Shown: one piece after another, positions 49,584 to 61,393 of the stretch | Layout of the letters: every line of letters begins with the position of its first letter | Numbering within the stretch: the stretch's first letter is position 1 | Assembly: GCA_022661535.1 (NCBI GenBank) | Contig: JAKULF010000005.1 | Coordinates: 1,240,001-1,304,000 of the forward strand | Direction: 5' to 3' | DNA length: 64,000 bases | DNA from: Eutypa lata | Taxonomy: Eukaryota > Ascomycota > Sordariomycetes > Xylariales > Diatrypaceae | Notes under the pieces: model-generated | The model's database searches: none | What the model was told of the DNA's origin: nothing | Seen by the model: only the letters and a program-made list of their open reading frames with translations | Translations under genes and position numbers: made by a program

Positions 49584-52187
49584 TTAACCTAGCATGCGGC
49601 TGCCGTGAACCGTTTGCGCACTAGGTGTTCGTGCCATTACTGGGCTGGGGTGGATATTTGATATGGAATTATAATCAACGGGTAAAAATGGCCCTGGTTG
49701 AGAAGCGCCCCAACTTTCTTCGTTAACGACACTGAGATACCCATTACCAACTTTATCCCGTAACGCCTCAATTTTTTGTCGATAGGCTTCGCCATCTAGG
49801 TTCCAATCTTTATCTGTCCAAGAGCCTGGAGTAGCATTACCAGACATCGCCGTAAGGGGAGAGACAATGTTAGTATTGATACGCGGTACATCGGTAGGGT
49901 CGGCAGTGCCGTTTGCCGTTCTCGCCGGCGACATAGTCGAGGACGGCTGCCTTGTCGTCGTTTTAGGTGACTGGGAAATGCGATAGTTGTCAGAACTAGC
50001 TGCTGCCGAAGGAATATCCTGTGACTGGGCTTCCGTATTAGGAGTAGGTTTTACACCAGATTCATTCGTGGAAAGGTCAACAATCCTGCGTTTAGGTGCT
50101 CGACGTCGTCTTGTTGAATTGGTGTTTGCTTCACTCGCGACTGCCTTAGGTGATGGTCGCACGGGCCGCTCCTTGCGTAGAACAGTAGGCTCTCTTGGGA
50201 CAGTGACGACAACTGGCTTGCTCACATCTACGGCAGGAAACTCTGGGGCCGGTGGTCTGACAACAGGCACAGCATCTGGTATTGCTACGCGATCTACCAG
50301 ATACCTCTTTTCGGAATATGTGGGAGGAGATGCATCAATGACGATGTCTTCCATGTATCCCGGGGTCTTGCGGAAAAGGTTGAAAATGGTGATGCGGTAG
50401 TCGCGATGGGTCTTCGTAAACGGATTACCCTCCACCCAAATCTCACGAATTTCGGGAATGCCAGTGAGACGGGCCAACTCCATCGGATCTGTCAAGCGGT
50501 TGTCTCTCAAGTCCAGCCTCAACAAAGGGTACAGCTTTTCGATTCCAGCAATGGATTGGAGACGGTTGGCACGAAGGTTTAGAGCGCTTATAGCAGGCAG
50601 TGGGTTTCTGACTAGGGAATTTAGAGAATCAATCATGCACTGGGAGAGGTTGAGAGCTTGCAGCGCAGTAAGGGTCGCCAAGCTATCAGGAATCTGAGTA
50701 AACAGGTTCTCAGAGATATCCAGTGAGCGCAAAGTGTTAGCCAGGGGAGACAGACTCTCTGAGGTAATGACAGTCAAGGAATTTTCCGCCAAACTCAAAT
50801 GTGTCAGAAACCGCCACTTAGAGGCAGGTAAGATGTCGACAGGCATTAGAGCGGAAGCGCTATTTCGTGGGTTATACCAAGAATCAGACAAGCTTGATTG
50901 AGAGCTTCCGGAACCAGACCGTCTAACCTTATGGGAGCTCCTGCCGATCGTCGTATGGTGACGGGAGCTGATAGGACGAGTAGGAGAATGACTCCTAGGT
51001 CTTCCAGATTTTGAAACCAATTTAGGGTCATCAGTTTCGATTCGAATAACTGATGGTCGACGGCTGTTCCGAAGCGATGTGCTTTCAACCGATTCGTTGC
51101 TCAACGAGCCAACCATGATATCTCCAACCGAAGCTCGTCGTGGATCAGGGGATCCAGATACCGAAGAGGTTCTATTCAAATCTCCTTGACGGACAACAGG
51201 ACTTCGCCGGGGGCTCGATGCGTGGGCGTAGGCTCCTGTGGGCGAGTGTTGTGTTTTAGAAGACCGCCGCCTCCGCCTATCCATGTCATCCAATACAATA
51301 TCAATAAGTATTTCGCCAGGATCGTCGATGTTTGCACGTTTCAACGTCAAAGTTCGAAGCTGCTCTGCCAGCCGATCCCAGCCAAAAAACTGCCTATAAT
51401 CGATCCCGCTAATATCCAAAAACTGGAGGTTCTTGAAAACATACAGAGGAACAGCCGAGTCGAAAGGAAACTCTTCGTATCCGCGGATCAACTTCGCCTT
51501 CCAATCTGGTGCCAAGGTAAGACATGGTATCTTGGTAAAAGCCGAGTACAGGTATTTCATATCCGTGGCCAGGGCGGCTTTCTGTCTCTCAGTCCGGGCA
51601 GCAGTGATGCTTGAGCCTATTCCAAAGCCCGACCATAAAGCTGACATAGACGACATTACAGTTCGCACGCTCGAGACCGATCGGATAGAACCTACGTCAG
51701 AGCTACGGCTCTTCGTACGCTGAGATGAGCTGAGGAATGAGACATAGTTCGTCGCCGTTGTTGTGTCGTGCAAATTTTCCAATCGAATTTTCATAGGTCC
51801 CACCTCGATACTTAACTCCTCAAACCGGGATAGGAGATAGAATAGGTGGTGCGGCGTTAACGACAATTTGGCTGCTTTCGGACTCGATGAGAAAATACCC
51901 AACGGTATTGACCAGGCTGTAGCAAGGGCACTCGAGCTCGCGGCAGTCGAAGGACGTTCGGGTATCGAAGCAGGTGACTTAGGTGGCGTAATGGCAGAGA
52001 CGCTCTGACTGGCGCCATGTCTCGGCGTAATCTGCCTGCGAGGCTGTGCAGCATTTGCAAGAGCCTTTTCATGTGTCCGCACAAACGTAGCAAGTTGCTT
52101 TAAAAAGAAAAGTTAGCTTCGACCGAACCCTCACAAAGCATATATGGAATGTACCTTGATGAACAACTCCCCGTCTTCCGAATCCAT
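49584..52187 (-). CDS. Leucine-rich-repeat protein
   Basis: Two exons on the minus strand (52187-52155 and 52097-49584) joined by a 57 bp intron give 848 residues. The first exon encodes only MDSEDGELFIK and runs into QLATFVRTHEKAL, so an internal start at 52082 would miss the N-terminus. Residues 1-90 are Ser/Pro/Arg-rich. Leucine-rich repeats start around residue 240 (LRTLTLKRANI) and form a continuous block at about 430-560 (LTHLSLAENSLTVI, LRSLDISENLFTQIP, LQALNLSQCMID, LLRLDLRDNRLTDP), capped by WVEGNPFTKTHRDYRITIFN. The rest is basic, Ser/Thr-rich and disordered. The layout resembles LRR adaptor proteins such as STK11-interacting protein and nischarin; a scaffolding role is inference. 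It has no signal peptide or membrane span. Confidence 0.88.
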
Positions 52188-55100
52188 ATTTTTGATTGTT
52201 TGCTAACACATGGAGGGGATTATCTATGTATCTGTGCTTCGTGAGGTAATTCGAGGTTTTAATATGATCCGTGACTGTTCCAAGTCGACTAGATAAGCAC
52301 TGAAGGCTCGGCGGCGAGAAACGTTACGACTGTTGGCCAACTATCGTCGGTCCGAGAGAGGAGTCACAGCCGCGAGAAGGAGACCGGATCTTTTGAAGTT
52401 AAGTTGTTAGTACTAGGAGTTCAAGAAACCCATTACTAATAATGGGTGCAAAAGGCGCCTGCGCCAGAAGAATAAACAGAACGGTAGAATTAGACCGATG
52501 ATTCGAATAAGAAAGTAGTCAAATATTCATAAGGAGTGCACGAATAGCATATGATAATGCGACTAGAAGTTGCAAACAAGGAGTGATTCCCGACTCTGTA
52601 GAGCGGATTGTATGTGGGAAGTGCCGTTGATAAAGCATTGTCAATAACAAGTTACATCTTCGGCCACAAACAATGATACACGCGGGCCAACAATAACCAC
52701 AATCAGAGGTGCGAAGGGGCAAAATGGATAAGGTAGGAATTCTGTCAAAAGGCAAGCCAGGTCACGAGGCAGCAGGACACACAAAGGCAACAGCAAATTT
52801 CAAGACCAGTGCGCATCATTTCTTTCATGGGTGGGCAAGGGACAGGACGGGAATGTAGTGAGCACATGCCAAACATAAAACGAAACAAAAAGGGTATAAA
52901 GAGCAACGTACCACTTCCAACCGGTTGTCCAAAGTCCTCTCGCTATTAGGTATTTCTTCAACACGAGACGCTGAAGAGAGATAAGTCTGGTCAAGTCTCC
53001 CGAATATTAATGTGCTAATCCAGGAAGCACAAAGCAGTTTCTTTCCAGGTACGTGATGGAGTCACAGGCACTCAAAGCGAAGCCTTAGGTGGGGGGGAAG
53101 CAACAACAGCAAAAGTGATATTCACTCTTACCAATCAACGCTGGACACTACACTTGCGATGAAGCGCGTGAGTGATGTTCGTGTAAACCGACCGACCGAC
53201 CAGACGGTCCTAGGTTGAACTAGATGGAGGGAGAAAAAGGGTAGGAAGAGACTACGAGGACGACGACGGTCGGGAAGTCAGCGAATATAATAATAAAACC
53301 AGAGTCTCCCTCATTGTAGGTGGGCGACGCTGGGCGGAATGGGAGTGGATTGGATGGAGAACCGCCGGGGGTATGATTTTCTAGTGTGGCCTCTGTGTGG
53401 GTAAAAGTAGGAAGCTGGGCCCACCTGAGATTTTGAGCTAAAACATTCAGGGTGGCATGGATGTCATGGGTTGGACTTCCATATCAAGTACAAGTTACCT
53501 TACGTATATAGTAGTTATCGCTTTATGAGACAGGGTTCAATGTTGATGGGAGATGGAATTCTAGTAAATACCTACACACCTCTGTTACGTACATAATGCA
53601 ACCATTATTTTGTAGGAGTCAGGACAGCATTGAGTTGATCTTCTGTATGTACGTCAAGCGCCCACTCGCAGTTAGTCATTCTCCATACGAAGTACATACG
53701 AGAGAGTCTGGGCTGTCTGGTAAGGAATTTGCCAGATTTCGCGCCCAAGTTTCATAGCGGCATGGTGGATACAAAGATTGTCACGATTGGCAACAAAAGG
53801 GTCAGAGGGACCGGTCCTTTGTTCAGCCAATAGGTTCCGTATGATCAACTGTCTAGCCAATTATGGGCCATCTGGCTTGCCTGTTTGATATGCTGCATTA
53901 GCACTTGCAGTGGTGTGGCTTTCGCTTTTGTTGCATCTAGCAAGTTAATCGGTTAATCAACGCGCTAGTCCTTGTTTAGCACTAAGAGATTATGTAACTT
54001 GCGCATTTCTGCCCAGTCAATCATCGACGGACTTGATGAATAGGGAGGTTGATTCGATCAATCTATTGCTGTAACCTTCGCTCGACGTCTAATATTCAAG
54101 CTCATTGTAATTACGAAGTAACTTACATATAGCAGAGATAGAGCTAGGAAACCGGTCTCCCTGGCAACTTCATCATTCAGGCCGCATTGTACGATATCAA
54201 TACTAAGCGCATGAAAGGAGGACGTTGAAGCGAGATAGATACCCAGAAAATACGACTAGGGGCCCCTGTTCAACTTAGCCAGATGCGCTACGACATCCAG
54301 GATAACTATGACAACCCTTGTCAAAGCTAGAATTCGGGGTCCTTGACAAGTACTGTCAGACCATTCGTTATTATTTGGATCCTCGTCGAGAGACCCGAAC
54401 CTTAAAAGAAATGTCTATGCGGGTTTCACCAAGAGATAACGACAATTCTTAAGATTCAAAGCTCATTTTTAAGACAGAGTTCGACCGGCTACATGTCATG
54501 CCTAACTTTTACTTTTCAGCCTCCTCTAGTGCAGATTCATGGAGGGTCGAAAACATTCCGAACTCGCATAACTATTTCGTACATACCTACGCCCTACGTA
54601 GTTAGCGACCACCTTCACTTCTAAGCAGACTCGCGTGACCGCGCGTCAGCTGTCGCAGCAGCACTCACAATACCCAACAATGCCCCAAAATAAGTGAGAC
54701 TTGTGCGTATATCAAGTTGCGCTCCCGCCGACTGGCTACCATGAGGTCGTATCATGTGTTTTGGTGTTGAAGTGAAGTCCACTCTGGTCCGAGTCGGATA
54801 TTACATCGGCGGCCCAAAAAGTTGATATTGGCCGCTAACTGGGTAGCGGACCAAAATCGTCATTTTAAGATGCCGCCATTCAAAAATCTCACCAGGACAT
54901 CCCTCCTATGTATCGCTCTTCTGGACCCGCAATACGCCCCACTCGGGTTGCAAGGAATCCCCAGTCAAGCGAACTGCTGCCCCTCCTCTTACCTTCCTCA
55001 AAATCAGTGCCAGAGACTCACTGGCGTCACAACCTTCAAATACTTACTACAACATCAACTACTCTAATACGCTATGGAATAGGTAATCAGTGCATTAGGT

Positions 55101-56265
55101 AAGAAATGAAAACCCTGTATATACGCCGTATCAACTATCAAGGATATTAAGGGATGAAGATGCTGAGCCTCATATGGTATGATATAGGGGAATATACTAA
55201 GTAGTAAGTTCTCATCTATCAACACATACACATTCTTTTCCCCATCTTTCGGGATTTTCACCAGTGCAGCCGATGGCAAACTTATCAAGATATTCTAGTT
55301 ATACGCTTTGCTATTTCCAGTGCCAAAGAATCTATGTCTACATTCCATGGTTCTATAAAGAAAGCATCTGAGCATGAGAACCCTTAGGATGAACATCCCG
55401 GTGTATGTATTTACCCTACTCCGAATTTAGAAGGCTTCAAGACACTACCCTAGTTAGGCCGTCATGTTTTAGACTCCATTGATCGCTGCCGATCTACCTT
55501 GTACTGCCGCCTCCGTCTCACCGGCCGGTGCTCTGCTGTCATGAAGATGATCTCCGCCGGTACTGATACCATCGCCGACAATGACAAGTTTCCGCGACAG
55601 TTTCCCGGGAACACTCTCGGCCGTAAAGCTGGTTTCCTTATAATGTCTACCCGACCGATTACGAACAGGGTCGCATCACGATCCATCAATCGAGTATAGT
55701 TATGTCATGGCTCCACTAGTTTATAGTCCCCAAGAATTCAAATTAGGAAATGCCGAGTCCTACGACGAGAAGTCCCAGGCTTAGAGGCAAAGTGGCATGA
55801 GCCATCCCGCTTCGAGCACGACCCCTATGACATATATTGTCAACTCCCTTAACCCACCATGTTCAGCTTCATCTCTGGCTTGTTATTAGATATACGCTAA
55901 AGATCCCACTTGACGGGTATCCTAGGCCTATAGAATGTCCTCCTCGTCTGTTCTCAATTTCTCACTGGTTAGTTGTTGGTATTTGTTTGGAGGAGTGGGG
56001 TGGCGCCGAGCCATTCTAGTATCCTCTGCCCATTCTACTATGCCAATCTTTGAGCCAGAACCCCTCTCTTGAACGTCAACCTTGCTCGTGGGAGTGAGAT
56101 CAGTGAAGGCCAAGCCGATCTCATACTGCGTTTCATCCGCGATATTCCGTAGATTTTAAACATGGCTCGATTAACAAAGATAGACAACATCCAATCCTGT
56201 AAACAGGCCCGTTGACGTCTTAAGCGTTTCATCGTCAAGTCTCTACAAAAATAACACTATGCGAT
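52188..56265. other. Gene-free stretch, possible gene fragments near its end
   Basis: The first few hundred bases are the LRR-gene promoter. No gene is supported up to about 55450. Between 55460 and 56240 there are coding-like fragments on both strands, broken by stops and frame changes: + strand at 55499-55699, and - strand at 55928-56113 with ETQYEIGLAFTDLTP upstream of the first Met. Confidence 0.4.
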
Positions 56266-57056
56266 ATACGGATTCCTGCAGGAGCCGCCACAGCTGCTGA
56301 GAAATTCATCATCCTATCACAATCTGTCACAATTTGAGAAGGCCTATCAATACTGGTATCGGCAATCTAGCAGCGATCTACTACCACCCGCAATACATCA
56401 CACCCTATAGTATTTATGATAGAAATCTGGAAATAACTCCAGCTCCAACCAAATCACGAGCAGCCGTCGGCGGCGATCATAACGTTTCATCAGCGGGCCG
56501 GCCAGTCTTCCGAGGATACATCGCCGCAGACCTAGATGGTAAATCTTGCACGTGAACGGGTATAAGCCAGATCACCCTATGCGCTTTACGATCGTAACGA
56601 AAAACAAGTTCAGACCGTCAAAGTAACAGACAAGCTGAAGACTTCCTACGCATCAAGAAATGACAGCATAGGTCCACTCTTCCAATTACAGCTGGCTAAT
56701 GCGAAAGCGGCCACAGAGACCGTTCTAGTTTACGACTATGACGACGGCACGGCACGGCATATCAACTCGGACAGTCACTTTAGCTAAGGGACTTGAGAAC
56801 CCCTCTTCGAACCTTCTATGGAGTAGATAGGTATTCATCCTAACTTAACGGCACTAAATCGGGAGACCGGCGCAATGACTCCAGCGTAAAGCTTATTTCA
56901 AATTTTGCAGCAGCAAAGTGCAAGGAGGCGGTGGGAGTATACTATGTGCCTCATATCACAAAGACGGTCAACGGCCATGTGGTTTCGGCCTGTCGGCATG
57001 AAGCTGATGTCGCAGGCACACCAGTAACAGAGAGGAAGCCCCGGCCTCATGTATGA
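56266..57056 (+). pseudogene. Probable broken gene with Tyr-rich repeats
   Basis: Four consecutive open segments on the + strand (56266-56337, 56338-56555, 56569-56787, 56844-57056) are in different frames and separated by stops. Their translations look like one protein. ITPYSIYDRNLEI in the second matches PYALYDRNEKQV in the third, and LAAIYYHPQ in the second recalls AVGVYYVPH in the fourth. I tried joining them with introns, but the needed gaps (28-32 bp) are too short, so frameshifts are more likely. The repeating A-[IV]-YY and YDRN pattern could come from a beta-propeller lectin-like protein, but I do not recognise the family. Confidence 0.4.
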
Positions 57057-60000
57057 TTGGCCCGTCTATTGGGGTATCAAATCTATATCCCACCACATAA
57101 CTAACCACACCAAATACTTAGACGAAATTGACGTACTGCATCTAGCAGATTTGGGCAAGTGTGGGTAAGGGAAAGCTACATCCCCTGCCTCCCTATCTCC
57201 ACAGCTCAAAAATATATAGTCCCTTTCTTCGTATAAGACTGCGGATAGCCCCCCCACATTGAGGCCTATTGGCTAATCTATCTAGCCTACCCATAGTTTA
57301 ATCGCCCGACATGGCTTGATATGGTTTGTCATTACTCCCATGGCTTGCAGCAGCTTGCAACACTGAGAATTGATTTTAGACAAACTACTAGTGCAACGTC
57401 GCAGCCCAAGCCGTTTCGGCGCTACATACATAGGCAGATAGGACACATCTACCTATATACACAGTCAACAAGCTCATAGGATCTTCCAGCCATACGTAGA
57501 CAGTCTGTGTCGTGACGTCTATCGCTTCATAGAAGGGCAGACAGAGAGTTTAGTCAATTGAGCAGAATGTTGTCATATAACTAATCACAAGAACGAGGGG
57601 GGGAAATAAGGTTGTGGTTGTCTAACTATATACTACTCCATAATATATCGTTCTGTCATTCTGTCATAGGGCGCTATTTGCGGCTGTTTCAGCAAAAGAG
57701 AGAGATGTCGTACGTTTGTCCTCAAGGGTATCTCTAGTTGGCACACGCACATTGACGTAGGGAGTGGAAGCGACGAGTCGGAACGACACACCCACGGCAC
57801 CTCAGCCACACTCCTGATTGGTAGACAGCTATGTACCGGCCTATGTAGTTATCAAGCTCAGACCACTTAGATGCCCATATCCCACATCCCACATCCCACC
57901 CTTTTAGTTTAAGCAATGCCTGCAAGAATATCCTTGGCCCCGAACTTTAAGAGGACGGACCGGGAGAAAGGTGCAATTCGGGGGCTAAGCAGATTGTCAG
58001 ACACGGCGAGCCGCCATTCTTACAGCCTACCTCGATCTAGGAGCCAGTAAATGAATCTGATTGGTAGGACTTCGTAATCCTGAGCGCCGGATGCGGAATG
58101 CGACTTTTGCTCACCGCCTCGTCTCCCTCGTCGGCGCTGCCGCAGCCGCCGCTCTCTGGTTGCGTGCGAATGTATGTATGTACGTGATATGTAGGAGAAC
58201 GAGAAAATTTTTCTCTGGACTCATTCATTCTTCTACTGGTGTGATTCCTAGCTTAAACTTATTATATATTATATACATATGTGTGTGTGTGTGCGTGTGT
58301 GTGTATCCATAGATGGGATGGTGTGTTGCAGTGCGTCCAATGTTTAATGTGTGTACTCTGATATGTATGTAGGGATAGGATCACCAGATCACTGCGGATG
58401 TTCGCATATGTACGTAGGTATGTATGTAGTAGTTAACTTAATTTCGTACGCACATAGAACTAAGTGCCGAACGTTCGAGATCACCGCGGGGTAGTGTCCT
58501 TGGTCCAGGCTTCGCGCGAGCGCGATGTTCACTCGGCGTCTCAAAGTGGGATGATGAATGCCAGGAACTTCCTTAGGGAACAAGATGGCAAGAGAGGGGC
58601 AGAGGGGTGAGTAAGTTTGTCCATGTAGGTATCGTCGCGGCGGTGAGGGAATGGGAGGAAGATCATGGGATTTTCTTGCTACGATACCAGATTTCCCCCA
58701 TCTAGCGTTTTGTTAGCTGGGTAGGTAAGTTAAGTTGGTCGATACCTAGTCTGCTTAGTTTCCGACCCCGCCATTTCTAATTCGTCAGAGATCGGCAGGC
58801 AAAGAAAGGCCAACCCTTGTCAACCTGTCAAACCCAACCAGTCCCTGCGTCCATGCAATCGGCTACCCTGCGAATCAGGCGGGGATTGATAAACGTTTTT
58901 TTCGAGCGCAGATCTCAAGGGTCTCATAGGGGTCCTAGGGTCCTCCTCGGGGTCTTTACGGTCCAAGAGGCAGAGAGGGTGGAGGGGCCCTCTCTCTCGA
59001 GAGAGAGAGAGAGAGATGAGGACGCTTTGATACGCGGGGAAGATCTTTCTCTCTTTTGAGAAAAGCCAGGTTCAAGTCCGTCCCCGTCAAGCGTGCGACG
59101 GCGTCGGCCATGAATATTACGCGCGGCACCCCGGCCTCGCTTAATGATAAGCCTTCGGGACCGCTTTGGGCCTCTTCACCACTAACTAACTAGGTAGACC
59201 GAGACCGAAACCGGGACACCGACCGATAGATAAGGCACCATATAGAATACAAACATCGCCATCAGCCGTGCTGCCACCATCACCGTCACCGCCATCGACA
59301 TTCCCTCGATTGCCACTGTTACCGCGGCCGTGAAGGCGGTAGACGTTGCCGAGTTAGGTGGTATCTTGACTCCGCAATACTCTTCGAGGGAAACAACACA
59401 TTCACGTTTGCTAAGATTTTCCTTCATTTCCTCTCTCCCCCTATATCCCACATCCCGGGACTAAGTGCTATAATGAGATCTTGCCCTCCCATTCGTTTCC
59501 CTCACCCCCCTTTAATAGACTACAGGGGGTATTATAGGTCTCATCCAAAAAGGGTGTGTCTGTCTTGTCCCCGTTATATAACTCACCTCGACATATGCCG
59601 TGAGACATCCCTCACGCATTCCCCACTAGATAGAGCGTTCATCGCGGCTCAGCACGTTAATTGATAAAACGCCAACAACGGACGACAGACACGTCGGCCA
59701 TCAGGGAATCCCCAGCTATGCCCGACCGTTGCTGTTGAACTGCTCACCGCATGCCGATTGATATGTAGTGGGCATGCAGCTGCCATGCTGTGCGACTCAA
59801 TGATGGCTTGGAAGGGCTTCAGATAGAAGTTCATAGCGGGTCAAGCTATAACACACACCAGTCCTTTGAAATTTCGAGTAGTGATGCCGTAGTTCCTGCC
59901 CAGGAAACATCCAGGCCATATTATATCAGGGCTTATTCGAGTAGCCTGTACATGATACCTGCGTATGTAAGTAATTATACTAACTGCACCTACGATCGGA

Positions 60001-60883
60001 CGAGTTGACGTACATGAACCCCCACACCCCATCAAAGGGAGGGAGGGTCCCTATTGCATGATCTTGTGATCTTCGTGACACCCCCCGATATCAGACGGGT
60101 AATAGTACTAATAAATAGTCGAATGCTACTCCCGGGTACCCACCCTGCTTTGCAGATGACTTACTTGTTTCAGAGAGAGCGATATCCGCCATAGATAAAG
60201 ATAGGTTAATAAGTTAAGTAGGCAGGGTAGATCAATCCATGCGGGGAACCGTTGTACTGTAGCACAACCGACTTCAGATGTATGTATATAGGATAAAGGT
60301 GGCAAAACGTCTATTAGCACATGGGTTTTCCGGAAACCATTCATTTCACCGCATCTCTAGTCCATAAGGCGTCCTCTCTAACTAGGCGGTGTCTTAGATA
60401 GCGAACCGCCTCGAGTATACTCAAGGCCGCAGATAACGTGACCGTATAATTTAAACCACCTTGAGGACCGACTATTTTGAAGAGGCGTTGTCACGATACA
60501 ACATTTATAGTACTCCTTGCATAGCTAGGCTTGAGTCCAGCCATTTCCACGCTTGGCTACTCTACCTACTAAGTGAAGCGCCGCATAAAAAGCAATACAC
60601 CGAGCAATGAAACGGGCTCTTCGTCCCCTGATCCGCGTTCAGAAATGCAGACCAGACCCTCACGTGACATGAATATCCTGCATTGTCCATGTGACTGTAG
60701 AACATACATGGTAGGTCTTCGTGGCGTCTTCTCCCCAGCACGCACAGTGTTTGGTCGTCGGTCGTCGGGCGCTTCTCTGGCGCTTTAGCTTCCCATCGGC
60801 ATCCGCAATTTGCTAGGTAACGTTGGTCGGGTCTCACAACCACCCCATGGGGGATCTAGTCCACAGAGGCTGGGGATGCATGC
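57057..60883. other. Gene-free stretch
   Basis: No gene is supported. It holds a GT/TG microsatellite at 58279-58304, CATCCCA repeats near 57883-57899, and a GA run at 58993-59015. An 89-codon minus-strand ORF (59182-59451) has two hydrophobic stretches but resembles nothing I know. Confidence 0.5.
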
Positions 60884-61393
60884 ATGTTATGTTCATCGAC
60901 GACAGCGTGTCATAAGAATGAGGTGTTCCCGCTGCTGCTTCTTTGCAATATTCCGCGAGACTGCGAGAACGGATATCCTATAACGCCTTTGTGTAACGAA
61001 CATGTAGAGTTATCTAACCCCCTACCTAGTGAAATGACATGTCACTCCTTCACTAGCTGGTCTATACTAACTAGTCGCCATATGCTTGCGCCTTCTCGTT
61101 GGGGATCGCCGACTTCCTACAGGGTTAGCGGGGATGTTACCACGTGTTTCATGCTGCGGTTGGTAGGTAAGACAATGTCGCGCGAGGATTACCGTCTCCT
61201 GGGAGCGCGGGATGGTGTTGTAGCACCAAGAGTTACGGCCGTGGCCGATATTCATCTACCCGGTCTCCTGGGACTCTGTGGGTTCGTGGATTCGTCGACT
61301 GATAAAGGACATTATGTTGATGATAAAGACTGCTATTTTGTCTTGCGATCTTGTGAGTCGATAATTCTATCAATGATGTCATATTCATCGTAG
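60884..61393 (+). CDS. Orphan ORF, 169 codons, doubtful
   Basis: One of the longest uninterrupted frames in the last 11 kb. The translation is Cys/Leu/Ser-rich with no recognisable domain, signal peptide or repeat. A 62-codon frame overlaps on the other strand. Given the gene-poor context it may be chance or part of a decayed gene. Confidence 0.2.
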   Translation: MLCSSTTACHKNEVFPLLLLCNIPRDCENGYPITPLCNEHVELSNPLPSEMTCHSFTSWSILTSRHMLAPSRWGSPTSYRVSGDVTTCFMLRLVGKTMSREDYRLLGARDGVVAPRVTAVADIHLPGLLGLCGFVDSSTDKGHYVDDKDCYFVLRSCESIILSMMSYSS

